Shown: positions 30,736 through 39,971, numbered from the stretch's first letter. The stretch: DNA of 64,000 bases from DATFDN01 sp963756495 (GCA_963756495.1 CAVWNS010000002.1:186001-250000); one strand, 5' to 3'. Notes: a model not told the origin generated them from the letters alone. Translations and numbers: made by a program.

Positions 30736-30786
30736 CCCGCAAGGGGAGGGGGCTTTGCGCGCCTGGCCTCCCCCTCCCCTTGCGGG
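30736..30786. repeat. REP-like inverted repeat between echA-like gene and livH
   Basis: CCCGCAAGGGGAGGGGG (30736-30752) is repeated as its exact reverse complement at 30770-30786, 17 bases apart. The same words flank the palindrome at 23669-23822. GC-rich, non-coding, and positioned in the only sizeable gap of the operon, where it could attenuate read-through or stabilise the upstream mRNA. Confidence 0.75.
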
Positions 30787-30838
30787 AGGCGGTCGGGGGG
30801 ACGGGTCGAACACGACGGAAACAACGGCGCATGCGCAC

Positions 30839-31619
30839 CTACCTGTTCCGCCAGTCCGGCTTGCGCTTCTCGGCAAACGCGCGCGGGCCTTCGATGAAGT
30901 CCTGGCTTTCGGCGTTCTCCTGCTGCGCCGGATAGACCGTGCGGATCGCCTGTTCGAGCGTCGGCTCCGTCAGGCCGCGATAGACCGCCTGCTTGGACGC
31001 GCGCACCGCCTTGGGCGAGCACTCCAGGATCAGGGCAGCCCAGCGCCGAGCGGCGTCCAACGCCTGGCCATTCGCCACCACCTCGTTGACGAAGCCGAGC
31101 TTCGCCCCCTCGGCCGCCGGCACGCGCCGTCCGGTCAGGATCATGCCCAGCGCCAGCTTCTGCGGGATCACGCGCGGCAGCCGATGCACCCCGCCCGCGC
31201 CGGCGATCAGCCCGACGCGCGGCTCGGGCAGCGCGAAGACGGCGTTCTCGGATGCCACGATGATGTCGCAGGCCAGCGCGGTCTCGAACCCGCCGCCCAT
31301 CGCCACGCCGTTGACCGCCGCGATCAGCGGCTTGCTCGAGGTCGAAGCGCAGGGTGAGCCCCGCGAAGCCCGTCCGCGCCGGCGGCCCGCGCCGCCCGGC
31401 CGCCTGCACCTTGAGGTCGTTGCCGGCCGAGAAGGCGCGCGGGCCGGCGCCGGTGACGATGCCGACCCACAGATCGTCGTCCGCCGCGAACTCGTCCCAG
31501 ACACGCTCCAGCTCGTGATGCGCCTCACTGTGCAGCGCGTTCAGCACCTCCGGGCGGTTGAGCGTGACGATGCGCACGCGCCCCTCGTCCGCGACCGTGC
31601 AGTATTGATACTCAGCCAT
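30839..31619 (-). CDS. Enoyl-CoA hydratase/isomerase family protein, one frame break
   Basis: Crotonase-fold enzyme of about 259 residues. Blocks: VRIVTLNRPEVLNALHSEAH, GAGPRAFSAGNDLK (oxyanion-hole region 1), AAVNGVAMGGGFETALACD (oxyanion-hole region 2), then PEPRVGLIAGAGGVHRLPR with catalytic-side residues, and the C-terminal VNEVVANGQALDAA. The GNDLK form is usual for the carnitinyl-CoA dehydratase/enoyl-CoA hydratase branch. A break near 31338 sits just before the second oxyanion block. It lies directly upstream of livHMGF; co-transcription would link uptake of a branched or carboxylic substrate with CoA-thioester catabolism, which is inference. Confidence 0.88.
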
Positions 31620-31671
31620 TCCGGCCTCCCTCTTCTCTCGTCCCCCTCCGCAACGCAGGGCAATCCCACCG

Positions 31672-31949
31672 AGACGCCGCGCGTCGTGCGCGCGCACTGG
31701 GCCATCGAGAACCATCAGTGTTGGCTGCTCGATGTCGCCTTCGCCGCGGACCGCGCCGCCACCCCCGACGACAAGACCGCGCAGAACATCGCCCTGCTCC
31801 GCCGACCGGCACTCAACTCCATCCGCGCCGACCCATACAACGCCTCGGTCCGGCGCAAATCAAACGAGCCGGTGGGGGGACAACTATCTGATCTCCCGTC
31901 TCAGCCAAATGCGATGGCCATGCCGTGCGGAAGAGGGCGGGATGGGTGA
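31672..31949 (+). pseudogene. ISAs1-family transposase, C-terminal remnant
   Basis: The segment RVVRAHWAIENHQCWLLDVA, followed by DRAATPDDKTAQNIALLRRPALNSIR, matches the conserved end of ISAs1 transposases (RxHWxIEN with the catalytic Glu). The first two thirds of the gene, including the other catalytic residues, are absent. It sits between the 5' end of the enoyl-CoA hydratase gene and a serine hydrolase, within 1 kb of a complete IS630 element, so this is a site of repeated insertion. Confidence 0.75.
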
Positions 31950-31959
31950 CAGCGCACAG

Positions 31960-32850
31960 TCAATGCCGAGCCAGCTCCATGGCGCGGCGCTCGACGGCGG
32001 CGGGGGACTCGATCGGCGCGAAGGCGGCGGCGGTCCGGCGTGGTCCGCCGCGCGTCTCGCGGCCACACCGGTAGATCGCCGCCGTGCTGCCCGGGCCGAC
32101 GCCGGTATGGCCGACATAGGTCGCGCCCGTGTCGCCGACGCCGGTCATCAAGCCAAGGCCGTAATCACCTGTTCGCCACGGCCGCCCCGGAAAAGGGCCG
32201 TTCACCGGATGGGTCGCCAGCATCTCGCGGAGCAACGCCTCCGGCAGCAGGCCGCCTCCAAGCAGCCGGTGCAGCAGCAGGGCAGCGCTGCTGGCCGACC
32301 CGATCAGCAGGCCGTGGTAGACCCATCCCGGGTGATAGCCGGTCGGGTTCCGCCACGCCGTCGCCTCCAGGTCGGCGGGCTCGCGCGCGACCCGCACGCC
32401 GCTGATGCCGAGCGGGCCGAGCACCAAGCGGTCGAGCGCACCGCCGAGGTCCCGCCTGGTCGCGTTCTCGATCCGTTCGCGCACGAGCAGGTAGCCGATG
32501 TTCGAGTAGGCCCATCCTTGGCCGGGCTCGAAGTCCAGCTTGTCGGCGCGGACCCGTCGCAGCAGAAGCTCGCGCGTCCAGGGCGCCTCGCCGCCGGCGA
32601 CCGCCTCGTGGTACGCCTGAAGCCGGCCATAATCCGGCAGCCCCGCCCGGTGCTGGAGCAGGTGGCGAAGGCTGAAACCCCGCCCATCCATCGGCGCGTC
32701 AAGGCTGAGCCGCCCATCGGCGACCAGCGCGAGCGCGGCCGCGGCCAGAACCGTCTTCGTGTAGCTCCACCACGGCACCGACGCCGGGCCGGTCCCCTCG
32801 GCCTCTGCCTCGTCCTCCACCACGGCGGTGATCATGCGCGTTTCAATCAT
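31960..32850 (-). CDS. Serine hydrolase, beta-lactamase/penicillin-binding fold
   Basis: 296-residue serine hydrolase of the class C beta-lactamase fold. Motif 1 SxxK is WWSYTKTVLAAA near residue 29, motif 2 YxN is WAYSNIGYL near residue 110, and motif 3 is YVGHTGVGPG near residue 255; LLQHRAGLPDYG lies between motifs 1 and 2. No signal peptide is seen at the chosen ATG (32850), suggesting a cytosolic esterase or peptidase-like role, or that the true N-terminus was cut away by the IS630 insertion about 75 bases upstream. Confidence 0.85.
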   Translation of the reverse strand: MIETRMITAVVEDEAEAEGTGPASVPWWSYTKTVLAAAALALVADGRLSLDAPMDGRGFSLRHLLQHRAGLPDYGRLQAYHEAVAGGEAPWTRELLLRRVRADKLDFEPGQGWAYSNIGYLLVRERIENATRRDLGGALDRLVLGPLGISGVRVAREPADLEATAWRNPTGYHPGWVYHGLLIGSASSAALLLHRLLGGGLLPEALLREMLATHPVNGPFPGRPWRTGDYGLGLMTGVGDTGATYVGHTGVGPGSTAAIYRCGRETRGGPRRTAAAFAPIESPAAVERRAMELARH

Positions 32851-33016
32851 CGTCTCAGCGTAGCCGCCGACGGCGACTGCGGCACGCCGTTGAGCACTGA
32901 CGCGCCGGCGAGGTACTGTCTTATACCAAGCCGCCTGGCCCCTGACTCTCTGGGATTCCCAATCTGGCTCGGTTCTGATTCGATGGCCGCGTGGTCGAGT
33001 CGGAGCGAGGCATCGG

Positions 33017-33529
33017 ATGGGCGCGGCAGTGACGGTGACGCGTACGGAGCACACGGCGGCTGGCCTTCGTGAGATCGCGGGCAAATGCCGCGACGGCGCG
33101 CAGGTCCGCCGGCTGCTGGCGATGGCGATGATTCTGGAGGGCTATCCGCGCGCCGAGGCGGCGGAGCGGAACGGCATGGACCGGCAAACGCTTCGCGACT
33201 GGGTGCATCGCTACAATCGGGACGGGGTGGACGGGCTGACGTCGCGCCGCGGCCCAGGCCCCGCGCCGGTCCTGACCAAGGAGCAAATGGCGGAGCTGAG
33301 GGAGCTGGTCGTCAAGGGGCCGGATCTGGAAAAGCACAAGGTGGTGCGCTGGCGGTGCCTGGATTTGCGCGAAGAGGTTGCGCGCCGCTTCAGTGTGACG
33401 GTGCATGAGAGCACCATCGGCAAGTGGTTGCGCCGGCTCGACCTGACCCGGCTGCAGCCGCGGCCGTTCCATCCGAAGAAGGACGCCGCGGCCGAGGCGG
33501 CGTTTAAAAAAACTTTGCCAGTCTGGTGA
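33017..33529 (+). CDS. IS630-family transposase, first frame (DNA-binding part)
   Basis: 170 codons encoding the N-terminal helix-turn-helix regions of an IS630 transposase (MILEGYPRAEAAERNGMDRQ, TLRDWVHRYNRDGVDGLTSR, VHESTIGKWLRRLDLTR). Close to the end lies a run of seven A residues (33506-33512) after TTT. A one-base backward slip there continues as FKKNFASLVKEALP into the second frame, so a fused ORFAB protein is expected by programmed -1 frameshifting or transcriptional slippage, as in other IS630 elements. Overlaps the second frame by four bases. Confidence 0.85.
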   Translation: MGAAVTVTRTEHTAAGLREIAGKCRDGAQVRRLLAMAMILEGYPRAEAAERNGMDRQTLRDWVHRYNRDGVDGLTSRRGPGPAPVLTKEQMAELRELVVKGPDLEKHKVVRWRCLDLREEVARRFSVTVHESTIGKWLRRLDLTRLQPRPFHPKKDAAAEAAFKKTLPVW

Positions 33530-34086
33530 AGGAGGCGCTGCCCGCTTCCGCGGCTGACAAGCCAGTCGAGATTTGGTTTCAGGACGAAGCACGGGTCGGC
33601 CAGAAGGGCGGCCACGCTTACATTTGGGCGCCGATCGGCTCGCGGCCGTTGATGGTCCGCGATAACCGCCACAACTCCGCCTACCTGTTTGGCGCGATTT
33701 GCCCGAACCGCGCCGTCGGCGCCGCAATCATCATGCCGGGCGTCAATGCCGAGGCCATGACCGAGCACCTGGCCGAAATTAGCACCCAGGTCGCACCCGG
33801 CGCTCACGCCGTGCTGGTCTGCGACAGCGCCGGATGGCATCAGCGGGGCGTCCGTCTCGGCGTGCCCGACAACATCACACTCCTGCCGCTGCCGCCGTAC
33901 TCCCCGGAACTGAACCCGATGGAGAACGTCTGGCAATACCTCCGCGCTAACCGGCTGTGCGCCCTGGTGTGGGACGGCTACGACGCCATCGTCGAGGCGT
34001 GCCGGACCGCCTGGCATTTCTTCGTCAACGACCCTGACCGCATCAGCTCCGTCGGCGCAAGGGAGTGGGCGTGTGTCACTCTCTAG
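33526..34086 (+). CDS. IS630-family transposase, second frame (DDE catalytic part)
   Basis: 186 codons with the full DDE triad: Asp in WFQDEARVGQKG, Asp in VLVCDSAGWHQ, and Glu in YSPELNPMENVWQYLR. Produced as a fusion with the first frame after slippage at the A7 run, or less likely from its own ATG at 33526. It integrates at TA dinucleotides. No damage to the catalytic domain is seen. Confidence 0.88.
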   Translation: MKEALPASAADKPVEIWFQDEARVGQKGGHAYIWAPIGSRPLMVRDNRHNSAYLFGAICPNRAVGAAIIMPGVNAEAMTEHLAEISTQVAPGAHAVLVCDSAGWHQRGVRLGVPDNITLLPLPPYSPELNPMENVWQYLRANRLCALVWDGYDAIVEACRTAWHFFVNDPDRISSVGAREWACVTL

Positions 34087-34186
34087 GCGGGTTGGTATTA
34101 GTTCGAATCCGGCTCGCGACGCAAACCGACTGTCGGCGTAGACAGCGATCGCAAACCAACATGCTGCGTCAGTCACGGTGCTTCGT

Positions 34187-34987
34187 ATGGAAGAGCCTTT
34201 TATCGACCGAAAATTCGGCCGCCAAGCCTTCGGGATCGACCCTGGCGGCTATCATGCCGCACGACCGGAATACCCCGATTGGGTGTTCGAGATTCTGTGT
34301 GACCGTTGCGGTCTAGCGCACGATACCGTCACATTCGAGATCGGAGCAGGGACGGGGACGGCGACACGTCGATTGCTTGACCTTGGTGCGAACCCCTTGA
34401 TCGCCATCGAGCCCGATGATCGCCTGGCAGACTTCCTTCGCGAGACCCTGCAAGACGAGGCACTCAAGGTGATCGTCTCACCGTTTGAGAACGCGGTGTT
34501 GCACAAGGCCAGTTTTGATCTTGGCGTCAGTGCCACCGCTTTCCACTGGCTGAACGAGGACTTGGGTCTGACCAAGGTGGCCAAGCTGCTCCGGCCGGGC
34601 GGCTGGTGGGCAATGGTCTGGAACGTATTCGGTGACAAACATCACCCCGATCCCTTCCACGAAGCGACCAAGATGCTGCTCAATGGCCCTTCGAGCCCCT
34701 CGGCGGGCGACGGCCATATACCGTTCGCTCTCGACTTTGATGCCCGCTTGGCTGCGCTGGAACGGACCCGCGCCTTCGACGCCGTCGAGCATCGAACCAG
34801 CGCATGGCAGATCGTTCTCGATCCTGATCAAACCGTCGCACTCTATGCGACCTATTCGAATATCAACATCCGCCCAGACCGCGAGGCCGTTCTCACTGAG
34901 TTGGGCCGCATCGCCCGCGACAAGTTCCGCGGCCGCGTGACCCGCAACATGACTACCAGCCTCTACACCGCACGGCGTCGATCTTGA
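34187..34987 (+). CDS. Class I SAM-dependent methyltransferase
   Basis: 266-residue methyltransferase. Motif I is FEIGAGTGTATRRLL near residue 45, the acidic residue of motif II is in LIAIEPDDRLADFL, and the later motifs read LGVSATAFHWLNED and KLLRPGGWWAMVWNVFG, the layout of the Methyltransf_11/25 type often acting on small molecules. ATG 34187 is preferred over GTG 34178. Base composition is visibly lower in GC than its neighbours and it follows the IS630 element immediately, suggesting a recent arrival. Substrate unknown. Confidence 0.8.
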   Translation: MEEPFIDRKFGRQAFGIDPGGYHAARPEYPDWVFEILCDRCGLAHDTVTFEIGAGTGTATRRLLDLGANPLIAIEPDDRLADFLRETLQDEALKVIVSPFENAVLHKASFDLGVSATAFHWLNEDLGLTKVAKLLRPGGWWAMVWNVFGDKHHPDPFHEATKMLLNGPSSPSAGDGHIPFALDFDARLAALERTRAFDAVEHRTSAWQIVLDPDQTVALYATYSNINIRPDREAVLTELGRIARDKFRGRVTRNMTTSLYTARRRS

Positions 34988-35103
34988 TCGCTCGCCTTGT
35001 TTGCCAAACGGTGTTGCGACGGATGATTGGCAAGGGCCGGATTTCACCAACTCCGGAATTCAAATTGAGACACGACCGCCGGCAATCATTCCTGGCGTTG
35101 TAC

Positions 35104-36189
35104 TCAGGCGGTGACCTGAGAGAATCGCCGTAAGCCGTACGGTTCCAGCAGGGCGTGGCGCCGACCGGTCATGATCTCGTCGGCGACGAAGCGGCCGATC
35201 GCGGGGGCGAGGGTGATCCCGGAATGCGTCACCGCGACGTAAAGCCCGGCAACGCCCTCGGCACGCCCGACGGCCGGAAAGCCATCGCCCGGCGTGGGGC
35301 GATGCCCCAGCGTGTGGCCATCGGGAGCGAGCGAGGCACCCGAACGGATCAAGCCCTTCATTGCCGCGAACACCGCGCCGGCTGCGGCCGTGGGATCGTC
35401 GCCAGGATCGGTGCCGCCGAAATCGGCGCCGGCGACAAGCCGGCCGTCCGCCGTCTGCCGCACATGCAGCCCTGGCGCCATGACGAGGCCGTTCAGGAGC
35501 TTTTCCTGCCGTGTGCTGAGGACGAGCAGGCCCGGAGGCGCGGTCATCGGTAGGGCAAGCCCCGCCGTGGCGACCAGGGCCGCGGTTGCGACGCCGGCGG
35601 CGACGACGACCGCATCGGCATCGAGGCGCCCGGCCTCGGTCTCGACGCCGGTGACACGACCGGCGCGCAAATCGAGCGAACGCACCGGATTGCTCGCGAT
35701 GATTGTCGCCCCGAGGCCCTGCGCGGCCGCGAGAAGCGTCCGCGCGGCGGCGAGCGGCTCCACCGTGCCTTCGCCGGCGACATGCAGGGCCAAAACGGGC
35801 GGGGCGGCGAGCTGCGGTTCGATCCGCTGCGCCTCGGCGCGATCGACGCGCCGGATGCCGTAGCCCCAGGACGCATGCTCGACTGCGAAGGCGTCAAGCG
35901 CGTCGGGCGGCATGTCCCAGATCAGGCCGCCGACCCATGCGACGCCGATGCTCGGCAACGCGCGCTCGAGTCCGCGCCACTCCTCCATCGCGCGGACCCG
36001 CAGGCGGAAATAGGGCGCCGGGTTGCCCCGGCTGGCATTGATCCAGGCCCAGGAATGGCGGGTGGCGATACCGCCCGGCTCGCCCCCTTCGACGACGGTG
36101 ACCCGCGCACCTTCGCGCACGAGGTTCCAGGCGATCGAGGCCCCGATGATGCCGGCGCCGACGATCAGGACATGCGGACGATCGGCCAT
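35104..36189 (-). CDS. FAD-dependent oxidoreductase, D-amino acid/glycine oxidase family
   Basis: 361-residue DAO-type flavoprotein: FAD motif VLIVGAGIIGASIAWNLVRE at the N-terminus, VVEGGEPGGIATRHSWAWIN, the central AVVVAAGVATAALV strand and C-terminal GLYVAVTHSGITLAPAIG. The family oxidatively deaminates amino acids or N-methyl amines. It is 20 bases upstream of, and transcribed before or after, the class III aminotransferase on the same strand (the aminotransferase lies upstream in the transcript), so both probably act on one amine or amino acid substrate. Confidence 0.85.
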   Translation of the reverse strand: MADRPHVLIVGAGIIGASIAWNLVREGARVTVVEGGEPGGIATRHSWAWINASRGNPAPYFRLRVRAMEEWRGLERALPSIGVAWVGGLIWDMPPDALDAFAVEHASWGYGIRRVDRAEAQRIEPQLAAPPVLALHVAGEGTVEPLAAARTLLAAAQGLGATIIASNPVRSLDLRAGRVTGVETEAGRLDADAVVVAAGVATAALVATAGLALPMTAPPGLLVLSTRQEKLLNGLVMAPGLHVRQTADGRLVAGADFGGTDPGDDPTAAAGAVFAAMKGLIRSGASLAPDGHTLGHRPTPGDGFPAVGRAEGVAGLYVAVTHSGITLAPAIGRFVADEIMTGRRHALLEPYGLRRFSQVTA

Positions 36190-36209
36190 GAACGATGCCG
36201 CCGAACGTG

Positions 36210-37580
36210 CTATCCTATCACCGCAATCGACTCTCCCACGATCTCGATGATGCGGTCGATCGTCGCCTCCGGCGTCATCAGCGGCGGCGCGAGGCAGAGC
36301 GAATCCCCGCTCGCCGGCCCGCCATTGTAGCCGGTGGTGCCGCCCCGGGCGCGCAGGATCAGGCCGCGCCGCATCGCCTCGGCGACCACCTTGCCGCCCA
36401 GCCCGATCGCCGGCTTGCGGCTGCCCTTGTCCTCGACCAGCTCGATCGCGGCGAGCATCCCAAGCCCGCGCACCTCGCCCACCGAGGGCAGTCCGCGCAA
36501 CGTCTCCAGCCCGTCCAGCAGCCGCTGCCCCATCACGGCGGCACGTTCGACCAGGCCCTCGCGCTCGATCACCTCGATATTGGCCAGCCCCACCGCGCAG
36601 CAGGTCGGGTGCCCGGAATAGGTGGCGGCGTGCATGTACCGCTCATCGGCCGGCGCATCCTCCAGCGCGCGATGGACCCGCCGGGACAGGATGATGCCGC
36701 CGAGCGGCAGGTAGCCGCTGGTGACGCCCTTGGCGAAGCTCACGATGTCGGGCTCGACGTCCCAGTGGCCGAGCGCGAACCAGCGCCCGGTGCGGCCGAA
36801 CCCGGTGATCACCTCGTCGGCGATCAGCAGCACGTCGTGGCGGTCGCAGACCTCGCGCAGGCGGGGAAAATAGGTGGCGGGCGGAACGATCACGCCGCCC
36901 GCGCCCATCACCGGCTCGGCGATCACCGCCGCGATGGTGTCGGCGCCGCTCTCCAGGATCGCCTGCTCCACCGCCTCGGCCGCGCCGATTCCGGCATCGC
37001 CGTTGCCCGGCCAGCGATAGGGGTAGGGCGGCGCGACCTGGATGAACTCCGGCACCAGCGGCCCGAACATCTTGGCGTAACCGGGCAGGCTGGTGGCGCT
37101 CATCGCCGCCATCGTCACGCCGTGGTAGCCGAACTGGCGGGAGATGATCTTCACCTTCCCCGGCTTGCCCATGCGCTTCCAGTAGTAGCGTGCGGTCTTG
37201 AAGGCGCTCTCGTTGGACTCCGCGCCGCCGGTGGTGAAATAGACCGCCGCCGAACTGGGATAGGCGAGGCTCACGATCCGCTCGGCCAACCGGATTGCTG
37301 GCTCGTTGGAGAAGCCCGCATAGGCCGAAGCGTAGGCGAGCTGCTCCATCTGCCGCGCGGCGGCCTGCGCCAGTTCCTTGCGGCCATGCCCGACATTGAC
37401 GTTCCACAGCGCCGACAGCCCGTCGATGTACTCGCGCCCGTCCGAGGTGCGCAGCATCGCCCCACGCCCCTCGACGAAAATGCGCGCGCCCGCATGCTCG
37501 TTCGGGTGATGCAGCGGATGCACCAGATGGCGCCGGTCGAGATCGAGCAGGACATCGGCCGTCGCGGCATGGTCATCCAT
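36210..37580 (-). CDS. Class III PLP-dependent aminotransferase
   Basis: 456-residue omega-amino acid/putrescine-type aminotransferase. It begins DDHAATADVLLDLDRRHLVH, then HHPNEHAG, GREYIDGLSALWNVNVGHG, the PLP phosphate-binding VYFTTGGAESNESAFKTAR, the cofactor-holding DEVITGFGRTGRWFA and the Schiff-base Lys in VSFAKGVTSGYLPLGG. ATG 37580 is the start directly before the conserved N-terminus. First gene of a two-gene unit with the FAD oxidoreductase. Amino donor is not deducible; beta-alanine, taurine or aromatic amines are all possible for the class. Confidence 0.88.
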   Translation of the reverse strand: MDDHAATADVLLDLDRRHLVHPLHHPNEHAGARIFVEGRGAMLRTSDGREYIDGLSALWNVNVGHGRKELAQAAARQMEQLAYASAYAGFSNEPAIRLAERIVSLAYPSSAAVYFTTGGAESNESAFKTARYYWKRMGKPGKVKIISRQFGYHGVTMAAMSATSLPGYAKMFGPLVPEFIQVAPPYPYRWPGNGDAGIGAAEAVEQAILESGADTIAAVIAEPVMGAGGVIVPPATYFPRLREVCDRHDVLLIADEVITGFGRTGRWFALGHWDVEPDIVSFAKGVTSGYLPLGGIILSRRVHRALEDAPADERYMHAATYSGHPTCCAVGLANIEVIEREGLVERAAVMGQRLLDGLETLRGLPSVGEVRGLGMLAAIELVEDKGSRKPAIGLGGKVVAEAMRRGLILRARGGTTGYNGGPASGDSLCLAPPLMTPEATIDRIIEIVGESIAVIG

Positions 37581-37704
37581 TGTCACACCTATCGGTTCGC
37601 AAGCCGCAACACTAGGCGCAAGCCCGGCGGCCCTCAAGGCGCCGGCTTGACCGAGGCGCGGCGGGCGTCCGGGATGCGACAAGCGCGACCCGCAGGAGAG
37701 CCCC

Positions 37705-38688
37705 ATGAACACGCCACTGTTGGCGATCGCCTTCCGCCTCGATCCGGACCTGCGCGCGATCGCTGCCGCGCAGATCGGCGAGGCCGGCACGATCGTCCAC
37801 CTGCCCGACCTCGACACCGCGGCGCGCGAAGAGGCCTTGCGGTCGGCTTGCGTGCTTCTCGCGAGCAATACCGGCAAGGAACTCCGTCCCGGCGAAGCCG
37901 CGCTGCTCGGCGATGCGCGCCTGGTCCAGTTCATGACGGCGGGGGTGGATTTCATCCCGCTCTCGGCGCTGCCGGCCAGCGTGCCGGTCGCCAGCAACGG
38001 CGGCGCCTACGCGGCGCCGATGGCCGAGCACGCGCTCGCCATGGCGTTCGCCGCCGCCAAGCGGCTGATCGTGGAGCACGCCAACCTCGCCCGCGGCACC
38101 TTTAACCAGTCCACGCCGAACCGGATGCTGGCGGGTGGCGTGTGCGGGATTTTCGGCTTCGGCGGCGTCGGGCAGGCCATGGCACGGCTCGCGCGGGGCG
38201 TCGGCATGCGTGTGCACGCCATCAACCGGCGCGGCCAGGCCGACGAGACGGTGGACTGGATCGGAACGCCCGATCGGCTGAGCGCGCTGCTGGCGGTCTC
38301 GGACGTGCTGGTCATCTGCGCGCCGTTGACCCACGCCACCATGAAGCTGATCGGCGCCGCCGAGCTGGCGCGCATGAAGCCGGACGCGATCCTGGTGAAC
38401 CTCGCGCGCGGCGAGATCATCGACGAGGCGGCGCTCTACGCGCATCTGCGCGCGGAGCCGCGCTTCACCGCCTGCATCGATGCGTGGTGGATCGAGCCGG
38501 TGCGGCACGGCCAGTTCCGCATGGACCACCCGTTCCTGGATCTGGCGAACGTGATCGGCTCGCCGCACAACTCGGCCCAGGCCGGGCCGCGCGACGCCGG
38601 ACTGCGCAGCGCGCTCGCCAATTGCCGGCGTGCCCTGCTGGGCGAGACACCGCTACACCTGATCGGGGCGGAGGAGCGTTTGGCGTAG
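37705..38688 (+). CDS. D-2-hydroxyacid dehydrogenase
   Basis: 327-residue NAD(P)-dependent dehydrogenase. The coenzyme motif is GIFGFGGVGQAMARLARG near residue 150; the catalytic Arg is in VNLARGEIIDEAAL, Glu in DAWWIEPVR and His in GSPHNSAQAG. Reduces 2-keto acids such as glyoxylate or hydroxypyruvate or works in reverse. Divergent from the aminotransferase gene (125-base gap) and tail-to-tail with the MFS gene (8 bases apart). GGAGAG lies just before the ATG. Confidence 0.88.
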   Translation: MNTPLLAIAFRLDPDLRAIAAAQIGEAGTIVHLPDLDTAAREEALRSACVLLASNTGKELRPGEAALLGDARLVQFMTAGVDFIPLSALPASVPVASNGGAYAAPMAEHALAMAFAAAKRLIVEHANLARGTFNQSTPNRMLAGGVCGIFGFGGVGQAMARLARGVGMRVHAINRRGQADETVDWIGTPDRLSALLAVSDVLVICAPLTHATMKLIGAAELARMKPDAILVNLARGEIIDEAALYAHLRAEPRFTACIDAWWIEPVRHGQFRMDHPFLDLANVIGSPHNSAQAGPRDAGLRSALANCRRALLGETPLHLIGAEERLA

Positions 38689-38696
38689 GCCCGCGC

Positions 38697-39971
38697 TCAG
38701 GCCGAGGCGGGCGCCAAGCTCGATCGGGCGATCCGGAGCACGAGCAGCGAGGCGACCAGGCACAGCGCCCCGCTGCCGGCGAAGGCGAGCACATAGCTGC
38801 CGGTCGCGCTACGCACCACGCCGGCGCCGAGCGCGGCCGCGGCGCCGCCGATCTGATGCGCCGCGGCGATCCAGGAGACGATCACCGGCGCGTCCCGCTT
38901 GCCGAAGACCTGCGTGGTCAGCGCCACGGTGGGCGGGATGGTGGCCACGAAGTCGAGGCCGAACACCACCACGAACACCGACAGGCTCAGCATGTCGAAG
39001 CCGCTGAACGGCAGCCACAGCAGCGAGAGGCCGCGCAGGCCGTAATACCAGAACAGCAGGACCCGCGAATCGTAGCGATCGGTCAGCCAGCCCGATCCCA
39101 GGGTGCCAAAGAAGTCGAACACGCCGATCGCGGCCAGGAACCCCGCCGCTGTCACCGTCGAGATGCCGTGATCGGCGCAGTACGGGATCAGGTGGGTGAG
39201 CACCAGTCCGTAGGTCGAGAAGCCGCAGATTCCGAAGCTGCCGGCCAGCAGCCAGAAATCGAACGAGCCGGCGCCGCGCGCCAGCCCGGCGAGCGCGATG
39301 CGGAACGGGTTGCTCGGCGAGGGCGCCTCGGCGACCGCCCCGCTCGCCCCGAGTGGTGCCAGGCCGACCGAGGCGGGGTCCTCGGCCAGCAACAGCCACA
39401 CGAGCGGCATCAGTGCCAGCATGACCCCCGCCGTCAACCACGGCACGCCGCGCCAGCCCGCCTGCACGCTGATATGCGCGAGCAACGGTAGGAAGATCAG
39501 CTGTCCGCTGGCGTTGCCGGCCGTCAGCATGCCGACCACCAAACCCCGTCGCTCGACGAACCAGCGATTCGCGATCGTGGCCGCCAGGGCGAGCATCCCA
39601 AGGCTCGATCCGAGCCCGACCAGCACGCCCCAGGTGAGGTAGAGCTGCCAGACCTCGGTGATGAACCCCGACAGCCCGGCACCCAGCGCGAGCAGCGCCA
39701 TCGAGCCGAGCACCGTCGCGCGGAGCCCGACGGTGCGCATCAGCGCCGCCGCGAACGGCCCGCCCAGGCCGAACAGCGCGATGTTGAGCGAGATCGCCCC
39801 GGAGATCGTGGCGGCGTCCCAGCCGAACGCCTTTTCCAGCGGCACGATCAGCACGCCCGGCGCGGCGCGCACGCCGACCGAGCAGAGGATCACGATGAAG
39901 GCGGTGAACGCCACGACCCAGGCGTAGTGGACCCGGCCATCGAGCCGGTGGGCGAGGCGCCTGGAGATCAT
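38697..39971 (-). CDS. MFS transporter, oxalate/formate antiporter-like
   Basis: 424-residue permease with twelve predicted helices. It starts with a short basic cytosolic end, then HYAWVVAFTAFIVILCSVGV; other marks are GALMRTVGLRATVLG-type loop 2-3 residues and FLAAIGVFDFFGTLGSGWLTDR between helices 7 and 8. The pattern is that of the monocarboxylate/OFA group. A promoter with an operator-like palindrome in its spacer lies directly upstream (39996-40025), and the TetR gene is divergent, so expression is probably inducible by the transported compound. Confidence 0.85.
   Translation of the reverse strand: MISRRLAHRLDGRVHYAWVVAFTAFIVILCSVGVRAAPGVLIVPLEKAFGWDAATISGAISLNIALFGLGGPFAAALMRTVGLRATVLGSMALLALGAGLSGFITEVWQLYLTWGVLVGLGSSLGMLALAATIANRWFVERRGLVVGMLTAGNASGQLIFLPLLAHISVQAGWRGVPWLTAGVMLALMPLVWLLLAEDPASVGLAPLGASGAVAEAPSPSNPFRIALAGLARGAGSFDFWLLAGSFGICGFSTYGLVLTHLIPYCADHGISTVTAAGFLAAIGVFDFFGTLGSGWLTDRYDSRVLLFWYYGLRGLSLLWLPFSGFDMLSLSVFVVVFGLDFVATIPPTVALTTQVFGKRDAPVIVSWIAAAHQIGGAAAALGAGVVRSATGSYVLAFAGSGALCLVASLLVLRIARSSLAPASA

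Larger units (their letters stand above)
32924..34097 (+). mobile_element. IS630-family insertion sequence
   Basis: Ends carry inverted repeats: TACCAAGCCGCCTGG on the left (from 32924) and, read back from 34097, TACCAACCCGCCTAGAGAG on the right. Both are bounded by TA, the target of the IS630/Tc1 group. The element encloses two overlapping frames making one transposase. It appears complete and is the best candidate for an active element in the window. Confidence 0.85.

Noticed and set aside
34099..34120. GTTCGAATCC motif resembling a tRNA T-arm just right of the IS630 element
   Set aside because: No pairing T-stem, acceptor stem or CCA, and joining the sequences flanking the IS does not give a cloverleaf.
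36195..38105. A 636-codon open frame on the + strand opposite the aminotransferase
   Set aside because: Antisense shadow: the minus-strand protein has a complete class III aminotransferase pattern, and the + frame also runs into the hydroxyacid dehydrogenase in the wrong frame.
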